Below are positions 21,166-31,105 of a DNA stretch of 64,000 nucleotides, piece after piece; position 1 is the stretch's first letter; each line of letters opens with the position of its first letter. Origin of the DNA: Mesostigma viride. Taxonomy: Eukaryota > Streptophyta > Mesostigmatophyceae > Mesostigmatales > Mesostigmataceae. The notes beneath the pieces are model-generated. The model worked only from the letters and a program-made list of their open reading frames with translations. It was not told where the DNA came from and searched no databases. The stretch lies in NCBI GenBank assembly GCA_009746045.1, contig RPFO01000104.1, forward strand, positions 2,200,448 through 2,264,447. Reading direction: 5' to 3'. The position numbers were made by a program, and so were the translations under genes.

Positions 21166-21534
21166 TTACGCGGAGGTAAACTTGGTCACAGCCTTGGTGC
21201 CCTCAGACACGGCGTGCTTCGCCAGCTCACCGGGGAGGATGAGGCGGACAGCGGTCTGAATCTCGCGAGAAGTGATGGTGGGCTTCTTGTTGTAGCGAGC
21301 CAGCTTGCTGGCCTCAGTGGCGAGCTTCTCGAAAATGTCGTTGATGAAAGAGTTCATGATCGACATGGCCTTGGAGGAGACGCCGGTGTCGGGGTGCACC
21401 TGCTTGAGCACCTTGTAGATGTAAATCTTGTAGGACTCAGTCGACTTCTTCTTGTTCTTCTTGCCCTCCTTCTTGACGGCGGGCTTCTTCTCAGCCGGCT
21501 TCTTCTCGGCCTTCTTGGCAGCAGCGGGAGCCAT
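21166..21534 (-). CDS. H2B: Histone H2B
   Basis: A single-exon, 122-residue core histone that pairs with H2A in the nucleosome. The N-terminal tail is Lys/Ala/Pro-rich with [15 protein letters not shown] repeats (residues 9-23), the usual acetylated tail of green-lineage H2Bs. The histone fold runs from about residue 35: [20 protein letters not shown] (alpha 1), [20 protein letters not shown] (alpha 2) and [20 protein letters not shown] (alpha 3). It ends in [13 protein letters not shown], with the Lys ubiquitinated in H2B family members. Length and sequence are canonical and no change looks damaging. The start is the first Met, 83 bp downstream of a TATA box. A 3' stem-loop follows. No H2A partner was found divergently within 1.5 kb, although H2A-H2B pairs are common in algae. 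Confidence 0.98.
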   Translation of the reverse strand: MAPAAAKKAEKKPAEKKPAVKKEGKKNKKKSTESYKIYIYKVLKQVHPDTGVSSKAMSIMNSFINDIFEKLATEASKLARYNKKPTITSREIQTAVRLILPGELAKHAVSEGTKAVTKFTSA

Positions 21535-21616
21535 GGTTAGGGAAGAGGAGGGTAGCTATGGAGGAAACTGGGTGTGTTGGGGCGAAGGACTTGGCTGAGT
21601 TCGAGCGGGAACCTGC

Positions 21617-21629
21617 TTTTTATATTGGG
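21617..21629 (-). promoter_or_regulatory. H2B TATA box with adjacent CCAAT
   Basis: The minus strand reads CCCAATATAAAA, 83-95 bases upstream of the H2B ATG. A further ATTGG (inverted CCAAT) lies near 21664. The placement fits a histone core promoter. Confidence 0.65.
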
Positions 21630-21639
21630 AGCGCGCAGG

Positions 21640-22000
21640 GCGTGACGCCCAAAAACCGGGCGGCCAATCAAATGCGAGGATTTGCGAGAATGGGTTCGAG
21701 CTCAACCCCTTCAATTGCCAGCGCCGCGCCGCCCCGGGTCTGCGTGCCGAACTCTTGTGGAGTTGGATCAGCAGGACCCTGGACCTGGGCCGGGCAGGAC
21801 CAGGGCTGTCCGGGGCCGTCCGGCCGTCCGGGCCCGTGGAAAGATCCAAACTCAGTGTGAAGATCCAAACATTGATGCTGTCACGACTCACGAGTCAAAT
21901 TCCCACACCTCATTGACCTCAACTCCTTCGGACCCGCGGGAATAAACTTTCCGGGTAAATGGGTATTTTTTATTAGCCAATAGGAATATCGGTAGGTTAA
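21640..22000. other. H2B upstream region, unassigned
   Basis: GC-rich sequence with a GGGCCGTCCGGCCGTCCGGG run (about 21810-21835). I see no second histone gene. Confidence 0.4.
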
Positions 22001-22027
22001 GAGGTACCACGTATCGACCAGCTGGTT

Positions 22028-22061
22028 ACCCGCGGGAATAAACTCAACTCAACTCAACTCA
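22028..22061 (+). repeat. (AACTC)n retroelement-like tail
   Basis: Four to five AACTC units end a stretch containing two ACCCGCGGGAATAAACT-like blocks (21937, 22028). The inverted form GTTGAGTTGAGTTGAGTT occurs at 52034-52052 with similar neighbours (TGTTGTTG), suggesting another retroposon family. Confidence 0.55.
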
Positions 22062-22360
22062 ACACCTGACACCGGTCGTTGCTTAGTTGTTGTTGTTGAC
22101 GTTGTTGAATGTTGACGCCGACGCCGCACACGGGCACCAGAGATTTTTTTTTCAGCGGTACCCCAGCTGCACCAGAGAATCTTTCTGCGGTACCCTGCAA
22201 CGTTACTGGGTACTTTCCCGAGTTTGTGACACTACTTGTACGCAGTGTAGAGCGGGCCTTTGTACGCACGCCTTTGACCTGACACGCGAGGTCCCGCGCG
22301 CATCGTTACCAAAATCTGACACGTTATTCTACGTGTATCGGGTAAGTGGGTATTTTATCA

Positions 22361-22561
22361 GGCGGAGCCAATTTTCGGAAGAACCGTCAGGTTCGCCAGA
22401 ATTGGCGAAGCTTATAAGGCCGTACACGTGAGAAAACATAGGAATAGGGGATGAAAATCCGTCAATCCATCCATACATACATCCATCCATACATACATCC
22501 ACCGAATTTGTCCCGAATTTGCAAGCATAAGGGTGAGGTTCTTCCGAAAATTGGCTCCGCC
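22361..22561. mobile_element. Foldback/MITE with 25-bp perfect inverted repeats
   Basis: GGCGGAGCCAATTTTCGGAA plus GAACC at 22361-22385 is exactly inverted at 22537-22561. The interior has a second small palindrome (CGCCAGAATTGGCG, 22392) and CATACATC repeats. No clear target-site duplication is seen. It lies 0.7 kb upstream of the OSCA start. Confidence 0.7.
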
Positions 22562-23289
22562 GTAGAGTTTCAACGGGCAAGTTGCAAACACGCACGTTAC
22601 TTGATTATCCAATTATAATTGGACCAGAGGGCATAGATGTAAAATCTGGCCATGATTTATTACCAGTTTTACCACCACGTGCCATGGTATGAGCTCACGA
22701 TGTCTTCAGTCGAGCAACAGATCTGTGCAAATAGCAACAGAACTGTGTGAGCAAATATGAAATGTACGGAAGTTGTGAACCAGAAGTCCAGAACACCGTT
22801 CTAGTTAGGTTCTAGTTAGACTTCCGGGGCGAATTTGGGCAGCTGTTGTCAGCACCGTTGTTTGCAGTGGATCTGAGCGGCTGAAATCAGATCCCGCCCA
22901 TCGAACGGAGCATTTTTCTGACCCAAGTTCAGCAAACACTGCCAAAAGTCTTTGGGAATGCGGATCCGCGAGTCAAAAAAGCTGCTCTAGGGCGTGTAAG
23001 GTTCAAAAACTGGGCATGGCCGACTGCGTTTCTCACCAGACCATATTCACGAAGTAAATGGCCCGAGGTGACTGTCCAACAGATTAGAACCTCCATTCGA
23101 AGGCGTGGAGATACACTTGACTCCGCCTCGATCGAGACGCGAGTCCAAAGTGTCTGCATTGCGATGGCCTGCGCTCTGGAATAGCTGTCCGGCAAGGAAA
23201 CGTCTGCTAATAATTCAAAAGTAAAGTAGTACTGTACTCGAGCTCTCCTCTTTCTTCAATTTTCAAGAAGTTGCATATACACCAGCATA
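22562..23289. other. OSCA gene upstream region
   Basis: No supported gene. A minus-strand frame (22929-23195) has no recognisable similarity. Repeated AGTTCTAGTTAGGTTCTAGTTAG (22796-22819) is a minor duplication. No TATA box is obvious near 23250. Confidence 0.35.
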
Positions 23290-26200
23290 ATGGGGCTCGC
23301 GGGCTTTATCTCAGCGGTAGTGCTCAACGGCAGCATTGCCGGTGTAGTTCTGATCATATATGCAATTTTGAGGAGATTGGACAGCCAATCACATGTCTAT
23401 TTTCCTAAGCAGAAAGAAGCTGGTGAAGACACAAAGCGGGCTCAAAAACAAAGCTTGCTAAAATGGGCGGAAGAGATGCTCAGGACGGATGAGGAAGAAG
23501 TAAGGAAAACCATGGGTTTGGACGGAGTGTCCTTTATCCGCATGTTCCGATTCGGGGTCGAGTTCTTCATATTCGCGACCATCATATGTATCGGCATCAT
23601 CATCCCCGTCAATGTCACGGACGAAGGTGTCGAGGTATGTTTCTCTGCTCGCGCCTCCCCACTCCAACTTCAGTCCACGGGTAAGCATCTGGCAGTGTTC
23701 CAGCCTGCACCGCCTCTTAACGACGCGGTGTTGTCGGACGAGTAGGAAATGGAAATCTTCTCGGGATGGCTGATTAATCATTTGTCTGTTTGTTTCTTTG
23801 TTTAAAGGATCAGAGATTGCCCCTCTTGCCTAGCTTGACTGTATCCACCTTTCCAGGCGTCTCAAGCCCGAATTCGATCACCTCAGGCACTAGGGCGCTA
23901 ACTAGCATGCTGCAGACACTCCGATTATCAATCCGCGTCTCATATTGGCCACGCGGTTGCAGTTTCATACATGTTCGATAGACTTTGCATTCACTCTGCT
24001 TCAATGACTCTTTCTTTTATCATTTTCTACGTATGTCAGATGTATCTTCTCACAAAGTCTAGGATAGATGGCGTGGCCTCGTTCTGCAGCAGCAGCCGTG
24101 GGTCATTCCCGAGATTGCTCCCATCCCGGCAGACCACCCATGATCAAGCACGGCTCCCTGGTGGCATCTATGCTTGCAGCACATTGCCCCGCCGGCACTT
24201 TGGTTGTGCCAGGCATGATTGCACGCCCATTCCTCGTAGCTTCCATGCCACTGCACAACTTGTATCCTGCCACCCACACATCGCACCCCTCCACCCCACG
24301 CACTCCCACGCTATCTCTCTCTATATTTATCTGCCTGCCTGCCTGCCCGCCCGCCCGCCCGCCCGCCCGCCCGCCCGCCCCGCCCCGCCCACCCCGCCCG
24401 CCCACCCCGCCCGCCAGCCAGCCAATACAGACGGCATCTCTCTTTTCCCAAACCACCACCAAGCTTGCTCCCTCACGCATTGATTCCCTCCCCCCACCCC
24501 CGCCCCCCTTCCCCCTTCCCTCTCCATCCCTCTCCGCCCGACCCTACCCTGTCTTTGCTTACATGCTCCCCTACCATTCCCATTCCGGTCCCACCCCCGC
24601 CCTTCCTTCCCCACACCCCCAGATCACCAACCGCGAGCTGACCACCCCGCCGCCACCACCCCTCTTCGTTGAGCCGGACAACTGCACATGCGCGTGCTTT
24701 GACGAGATCTGCCCTGCGCCCGAGTCCAACAGCACCAAAAACAGCACGGCTGAGGTCATCCTCCTCGACGACTTTGACAAGCTGTCCATGTCCAACATCC
24801 GCAAGGACTCCGAGCGCCTGTGGGCGCACTTCTTCTGCACGTGGCTGCTCACCCTGGCCGCCTTTTACCTCCTCCACAAGTACTACAAGCTGTACGTGGC
24901 CGACCGGCTCAAGGAGCGCTGCGACCCGAACGCGGCCGTTGAGTCTTATTCCATCTATGTCACCGACATGCCCAAGGAGATATTGGCCAAATCTGACGAC
25001 ACCGACGGCGAGCTGGCGGCCTATTTCAGGAGCCTCTACGGGAACAAGTACGTAGACTCGGTCGCGTGCCGGAACTACGCCGCGCTCGTGAAGCTCGTGG
25101 GCAAGTTGCGTGTTATGGAAGCGAAGCTCGAGAAGGCGCAGTGGGTGCTGGAGAACAAGAAGGAGACGCCGCAGCACAAGACCAAAGCGCTCGGGCTGTG
25201 CGGGCCCAAGGTGGACTCGATCCCGTACTGGGAGGAGGAGATCACGAAGATGAAGGGGAAGATCGCGGAGGAGTACGTGGTCGTTGTTGGGGAGAAGAAG
25301 AAGACGCCCGCCGGGTTCGTCACGTTCAGCGCGCGGGCGACCGCGTCGGTCGCCGCGCAGACGATCCACAACGCGGACGTGTACAGCTGGCGCACTGACG
25401 TCGCGCCGGAGCCGAGGGACGTGCACTGGCCCAACGTGCACTTGCGGTGGGTTGGGGGGAACCAGGTTTTCTGTGCGGGGGGGGGGGGGGGGGGGGTTGA
25501 AGGGATGAGGGCATGGCCGAACGTGCACTTGAGGTAGGTGGGCGGAAGGAAGGGGGGCTGGGGTAGGACAGGGGGCAGGGGCGTGCATGACAGGAGGGTG
25601 GAAGTGGGGAGGGAAAAAAAAGTTTATTTGACTGCGTGTAGGTGTGTTGCAGGCAGGGGCAGGGGCAGGGTTCGCGGTGGGGGAAGGGGAGAGACTGGAG
25701 GTGAGTGGTCCTTGTTGGCTCTCCTCTCATGGGTGAGTGGGAGGGGAAGAGCCAGAAGAGGGAGGGGGGGAAGGGGCGAGCGAGCGAGGGAGGGAGGGAG
25801 GGAGGGAGGGAGGGAGGGGGAGGGAGGGAGGAGGGAGGGAGGGAGGGAGGGAGGGAGGGAGGAGGGAGGGAGGGAGGGAGGGAGGGAGGGAGGGAGGGAG
25901 GGAGGGAGGGAGGGAGGGAGGAGGGAGGGAGGGAGGGAGGGAGGGAGGGAGGGAGGGAGGGAGGGAGGGAGGGAGGGAGGGAGGGAGGGACGGAGGGACG
26001 GAGGGACGGAGGGACGGAGGGACGGAGGGACGGAGGGACGGAGGGACGGAGGGACGGAGGGACGGAGGGACGGAGGGACGGAGGGACGGAGGGACAGAGG
26101 GACGGAGGGACGGAGGGACGGAGGCACGGAGGGACGGAGGCACGGAGGGGCGGAGAGACGGAGGGGCGGAGGCACGGAGGGGCGGAGAGACGGAGGGGTC

Positions 26201-29200
26201 GAGGGGCGCGGAGGGGCGGAGAAATGGAGGGAGGGAGGGAGGGAGGGAGGGAGGGAGGGAGGAGGGAGGGACGGAGGGACGGAGGGACGGAGGGACGGAG
26301 GGACGGAGGGACGGAGGGACGGAGGGACGGAGGGACGGAGGGACGGAGGGACGGAGGGACGGAGGGACGGAGGGACGGAGGGACGGAGGGACGGAGGGAC
26401 GGAGGGACGGAGGGACGGGGGACGGGGACGGACGGGGGGACGGGGACGGGGGGACGGGGACGGGGGGACGGGGGACGGGGGACGGGGGACGGGGGACGGG
26501 GGGACGGGGGGACGGGGGGACGGGGGGACGGGGAGACGGGGGGGCGGGGGGACGGGGGGACGGGGGGACGGAGTCAGGCAAGTCCAGCAAAGGCAATGAA
26601 AGAGACTGCACTCGGACAGGCGTAGACCCCCGTTGGTGTGCGGACAAGGATGCAGATCCACTCTCTCAGCGGTTCCTTTGTTTCTTTCTCGTGCTGTACC
26701 CCGTTGATCCCCCCCACCCCCTTCCCCTCCCCGTTTTTGCTCCCCATTGCCCACCCATGCCCTGTTATGCAGGTTCCAAGTTGCCCAAGTATATGTACAT
26801 TTCTTTCCCGCTCATTCCGTGATTGCCACCCCATGCTCATTCCCTGGCCGCCACCTCACACTTTTGTTCTGTGATCCTCGGATGATTCTCTCCTGGGCCG
26901 CCACATGGCAGGTACCTGGAGCGCACCACGCGCATGAAGATGGGCGCTGTCTTCCTGTTCTTGCTTGTCATTTTCTTCATGGTGCCCATCGCCTTCATCG
27001 CGGGGCTGAGCACGCTGGACAACCTGCGCAAGGCGATGCCCTTTATCGACACCATCCTCATCAAGTGCGTGCGCTTATATACTGTAGTAACCGCTACAGT
27101 GACCGCTGTACTGACCACTGGCATAGATAGGGGCTGAGCATGCTAAACAACCTGCGCAAGAAGATGCCGCTCATCGACACCATCCTCATCAAGTGCGCGC
27201 GCTAACCTCCTGCAGCAATACGGTCCGATATCTTTTGGCTCCCGACTGTGCTAATTTCCACAACGACCCCTGTTGATGCTGGCCCCTCAGTCATGTTGGT
27301 TCCCCTTCTCATTCATGCTTCTCCCTCATTGTAGCGGATTCTTCCCCCCACAGCGACGCCTGCGGGTGTCTGTTGCCCTGAGGCTTGCGCTGATCCTCTC
27401 ATTACTTTTGCTCGAACAATGTGTTGTCCACTTGTTCGTGCGGATCCTTACAGTGACACCGTCAAGGGCATCGTGGAGGGCATCCTCCCCACACTCGCAC
27501 TCCTCATATTCATGGCCTTCCTGCCGGCCATCTGTGTCGCCCTTGCCAAGGTAGACGGCTACCCCTCCCTCTCCACGATCGACCGCGCGGCCTTCTCCAA
27601 GCTCTACTGGTTTGTCGCTGTCAACATCTGGTTTGGCCAGATCGCGGGCGGCAGCATCCTTAACAAGATTGAGGAGATCACGGAGAACGTGAGCGACCTG
27701 CCCCGCATCCTGGGCCAGGCGATACCGACAACCGCGACCTTCTTCATCGACTTCACGCTGCTCAAGACGCTGGGCGTGCTGCCCATGGAGGTGCGGGGGG
27801 GGGGGGGGGGTTCGACATAGCTTTGATACTAGCATCGGTTAATTGCATGGATTAATCAGCCCTTCATGCTGCTCAGGATGCTGGGCGCTGGGTGTGCTCC
27901 CTTTGGAGGTGGGTTGGGGCGTTGATTTCGCTCGTTAGGCGTCACTAGTGTCACTCACGCAATGGGATCAGTCTCATCAAGTAATGGGATTAGTTAACCG
28001 CTACTAGTATCAGTCACGCAAGGGGATTAGCCGGCCCTGCACGACGCTCAGGACGCTCGGTGCGCGGGGCGTGGAGCTTGGTCGGGCCGCGGATGATGGA
28101 GCCACGAGCAAGGAAGGGGGTATAGTGTTTTCGTGGGTTTCGTGTCCTGCCACTATCGTGGGTGTGAGTGCGGGGGAGGGGCGCAATGGGCATAATCACA
28201 AGTATGTAGGGTTACTGTACTCATCAACGTGATTATTTGTTTCTATGTTATTATTACTGGCACTAAGTAATTATAATTAGCAGGTGGGAATATCCACACC
28301 TGATATGTCTAGGCTTCCCGAAGGCGGCCCCCCAGAGGGACCAGATTGCCTAGTTCTGGGCTGACTACTTGCCCCCTGTGCCTGTGTTACTACATGGGTG
28401 CCTGTGTTTGTGCGTGCGCGTGAATAACAAGCCCTCCTCATCGGCCTCGCCATCATCCGTCACGCACATGTCACTGTTCCGACGTTACTCCGTGGATGTG
28501 GGGGTCATGTGTGTGCGTGGGCTCGCTTATTGGGCGAACCTCATCGGCCCTGCCATCACATCTGGGATCAAGCTCACTTCACGGGTTCAGCTCACTCAGT
28601 TCACCGTATGTATATATATATATATATATTTTTCTTCAGGGTTCTTCTTCTTTTCCGGATTTTCCTTGTGTTGCATGCCCCTCTCACCTCTGTAACTTAT
28701 CATTCTCAATGAATATATATATATATTAAAAATTATAAGTGCTTACATCAGAGTGAAGGCACCCAATTAAACATAAACAAAGCCAACGCTAACAAGAGAT
28801 ACCACGACAAAATAACTGCAGCCGGCATGGGACACTCGATCCACACCTCGGAATGAAGCAAAACAGCAGGTATATATACACCTGGTCCTATTCTACTGTG
28901 TGCAATGTGCGGCTCTTCCCTGGCTTATCTCTTCGCGGTCGCAGGCACTCCTGATCGGCCCCGTCATCGTTTCCAAGATCAAGCTGAAGTTCCTGGCCAA
29001 GACAGAAAAGGAGATTGCCGCCGTCTGGGCACCCACGCCCTTTGCCTACGTGAAACACGCATCCAACACAATGCTCTTCTTCCTGCTGGTGAGGGACGCG
29101 GTCCCTTGGCACTGTTGTGTAATGCTGGCATTTTGGTGTAGGATGCAATTAGGCGCTCTGTCATGTCGTGTAAAGGACGTGTCCAACAACAATGCTCCTC

Positions 29201-30469
29201 TTCCTGCGGGTGAGTGGCGCACGCTGGCGAAATCAGTCACCTAGCACTGTGGTTTAATAGAGAGTTCTAGCTTGGTCCTTGATTTCGTTTTCACATTCAC
29301 TTTGGCATCAACGTTCCTGTGCTCCCCGGTCTGATAACGATCTTCCATCTATCTCAATCTTTAACTTCTAAATCCATTTCTCACATGTACCTTAAGTTTA
29401 TGTGGGCCATTATATCTATGTCTACCTTCATCGCTCTTCTCTTCATCCTCTTTCCCCCCCCCCGCAGGGCTTTGTCTACTCGGTCATCAACCCGATCATC
29501 ACGCCGCTGACGCTGCTCCACTTTGTGCTTGGTCTCATCGTCTGGAAGAATCAGGTGAGGCGACGAGTGCCGTAGGCAGTGCAATCGTGATGACAAAGGA
29601 ATTAGGTGAGACGACGAGTGCTGCAGGCAGTGCAATCGTGATGACAAAGGAGTCAGGTGAGGCGAGGAGTGCTGTAGGCAGTGCAGCAGCAATGCTAGAA
29701 GCTTGCCCTGCCCCCCACCCCCCGGCCCCCCTGATACCCTTTGATACCAGGGTAGTAGCTTGGTAGCTACTACCAGGTAACATTACGTTGACTCCCACTT
29801 CACGTCACGGGCATGTGCTCGATTGCCTCCCCCCCCCCCCGTGCCTACACTTGCTGCCCCTTATACCTTTGTGCTCATGACCACGCCACCCAGTATCTGG
29901 TGCCTGACATGATGCTGTCCCCATCGCACCCGTGGCTCTGTCGCATCCCCAGCTGCTGCCGATGGTTGCCCCCTCCTAGCCCGTGTGCCCACGTTTGCCT
30001 CCTCTCCTGTTGTGTGCCTACGATTTTTCTTTGCCTGTGGTCCTCCCCCCTATCCCACCCCCGACTTTACCCCCTATTCCTTCCCCCAAACCCCCAGCTG
30101 CTGCGCGTGTACACGAACGTGTACAATGGCGGCGGCGCTCTGTGGCCGATGATCCACAAGCGCATCCTCGTCTCCTTGCTGCTCATGCAGTTGACCATGT
30201 GCGGCCTGTTCTTCATCAAGTACACGTCACAGCCGATTGCGGGCATCCTGACCATCCCCCAGTTCCCTCTCACCCTCATCTTCCACCTCTGGACCAAGGA
30301 GCGTTTTGAGGACACGGACGGTTACATCCCGCTGGATGTCGCCAAGCTTCTGGATGATGACGGTACGGAGCCCGCTGGCAAGCTTGTGGCGGCGTACCAA
30401 CCAGATTTCATGAAGGAGGCCGAAAACTACAAGCCGGTCCCTGTGGACGAGGTCAAGGAGGTGCCGTGA
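23290..30469 (+). CDS. OSCA/CSC1/TMEM63-type cation channel, seven exons
   Basis: Hand-joined exons are 23290-23634, 24623-25446, 26912-27064, 27454-27790, 28945-29088, 29468-29554 and 30098-30469. All junctions are GT-AG and in phase, giving about 753 residues, a normal OSCA length. Exon 1 has TM0 (residues 5-27, [20 protein letters not shown]) and TM1 (about 86-110, [19 protein letters not shown]). Exon 2 begins with a Pro-rich loop with NCT/NST glycosylation sequons, then [20 protein letters not shown] into TM2, then the cytosolic PHM7-type domain ([38 protein letters not shown]). Exons 3-7 supply the channel domain (DUF221/RSN1_7TM): [57 protein letters not shown], the exon-5/6 helices and [23 protein letters not shown] proteins are mechano- or osmosensitive Ca2+-permeable channels of plasma or organelle membranes. 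The exon 1-2 join is least certain. Introns 2-6 carry copies of their own exon ends. Confidence 0.92.
24335..24425 (+). repeat. (CCTG/CCCG)n microsatellite in OSCA intron 1
   Basis: CTGC and CCCG units fill this stretch, with pyrimidine-rich sequence continuing to the exon 2 acceptor at 24621-24622. Confidence 0.9.
25477..25495 (+). repeat. G homopolymer run in intron 2
   Basis: About 18-19 consecutive G lie between the exon 2 donor and its echo. A similar G run follows the exon 4 donor (about 27794-27810). Confidence 0.95.
25509..25540 (+). repeat. Echo of exon 2 end and donor in intron 2
   Basis: GGCCGAACGTGCACTTGAG|GTAGGT (junction after 25533) copies the true exon end GGCCCAACGTGCACTTGCG|GTGGGT (junction after 25446). 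The 87-base offset is in frame, and translation is open from the exon to the echo. Confidence 0.85.
25785..26262 (+). repeat. (GGGA)n and (GGACGGAG)n arrays in OSCA intron 2
   Basis: GGGA units at 25785-25990, GGACGGAG units at 25989-26150, a degenerate part, and GGGA again at 26225-26262. The G-rich strand is the sense strand of the gene. Confidence 0.97.
26263..26575 (+). repeat. (GGACGGAG)n and (GGGGACG)n arrays in OSCA intron 2
   Basis: About 19 GGACGGAG units are followed by GGGGACG-type units that become more G-rich to 26572. Intron 2 (25447-26911) is therefore mostly simple repeat. Confidence 0.97.
27130..27204 (+). repeat. Echo of exon 3 3' half and donor in intron 3
   Basis: About 65 bases repeat exon 3 from GGGGCTGAGCA to ATCAA|GTGCG with about 85% identity; the junction equivalent is 27192. 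Translated, it would read [20 protein letters not shown], against the true [20 protein letters not shown]. The offset is 128 bases, out of frame. Confidence 0.92.
27858..27915 (+). repeat. Echo 1 of exon 4 end and donor in intron 4
   Basis: TTCATGCTGCTCAGGATGCT followed by GGGCG, a short insertion and TTTGGAG|GTGGGT mirrors the true TTCACGCTGCTCAAGACGCT...CATGGAG|GTGCGG. The junction equivalent is after 27908, out of frame. Confidence 0.8.
28031..28085 (+). repeat. Echo 2 of exon 4 end in intron 4
   Basis: GCACGACGCTCAGGACGCTC with GGCGTGGAG|CTTGG is a weaker second copy whose donor GT is lost. Its upstream flank (AATGGGATTAG, CACTAGT, CACGCAA) also repeats at 27945-28030. Confidence 0.6.
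28431..28460 (+). repeat. Echo A of exon 5 start
   Basis: GCCCTCCTCATCGGCCTCGC followed by CATCATC resembles the true exon 5 start GCACTCCTGATCGGCCCCGT CATCGTT at 28945. Confidence 0.65.
28537..28577 (+). repeat. Echo B of exon 5 start
   Basis: AACCTCATCGGCCCTGCCAT followed by CACATCTGGGATCAAGCTCA keeps both the LIGP-coding block and the IKL-coding block of exon 5. Confidence 0.65.
29161..29220 (+). repeat. Echo of exon 5 end and donor in intron 5
   Basis: GTGTCCAACAACAATGCTCC TCTTCCTGCGG|GTGAG mirrors GCATCCAACACAATGCTCTT CTTCCTGCTG|GTGAG. The junction equivalent is after 29209. The offset of 121 is out of frame. Confidence 0.85.
29549..29700 (+). repeat. 51-bp tandem repeat spanning exon 6 donor, x 3
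   Basis: The donor context TCAG|GTGAGGCGACGAGTG recurs at 29606 and 29657, exactly 51 bases apart, with GCAGTGCAATCGTGATGACA between. Unit 1 contains the real exon 6 end and unit 3 is most diverged. An in-frame TAG in the first unit would truncate any protein using a later donor. Confidence 0.92.
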
Positions 30470-31105
30470 GGGGTTCCGCGATGCCGCAGGGAAGAACGCG
30501 TGCGGAGAGATCCCACTAGTTGCATCATCTTGTGTTATTATCGTGTTAAAGTTTTTATTTTATTTTGGAGAATCGAAGAGTGTATGCTCAGGATCCTGGC
30601 TGCTCAGGACCCCGGCTGCTCAGGACCCTGACTGTTTATTGAGAGAGCTGACAATCAATGTGTGCACCCAGTTTCAAGAAACTGGATGGAGGTGACGGTC
30701 TCGGCGCGAATTTTTTGGCGCTGATAAAAATTGTGGTTCCCGTCTGTACCGTGAAAAGGTGGTGCACAGTGTGCGCACCCTTATCGGAGATGGCCGCAGT
30801 GGACGTGATTCCAGGCAAAAATAGATAAGAATAGCATATGAAATGGAGAAAAAGTGCATGCATCTAAAAGATTATCGTTGTGGTGTTGTTGTTTTTTAAA
30901 GTGGACTTTGCGTGTTTTGCACTGTCAAACATTTTATTGATGACCATCACTACAGGGGTCCTATATGCATATTTTGTCGCGAGAATGAGGAGGGGTGCCC
31001 CATCAGCCATTTTGCTCGTTCGGGTGCCATCCCCGTCGTTCCAATTTAGGACAGGGAGGGGCCTCTTGGTTAGCCCAAAATGGGTTTCGTCGGCCAGATG
31101 TGGGA
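30470..31105. other. OSCA 3' flank
   Basis: The early part is probably 3' UTR. A 16-17-bp triplet repeat (GCTCAGGA.CC.GGCT) lies at 30588-30634. At 30690-30800 a block (GTACCGTGAAAAGGTGGTGC, CAGTGTGCGCACCC) recurs at 33290-33350 and inside the hAT-like element near 14035. I see no gene. Confidence 0.45.

Noticed and set aside
21556-22400. Divergent H2A gene next to H2B
   Set aside because: No AGLQFPVGRI-type histone-fold sequence in either strand of the upstream 1.5 kb.
25624-26822. Several 300-376-residue frames in OSCA intron 2
   Set aside because: They translate GGGA/GGACGGAG arrays lying between two well-defined exons.
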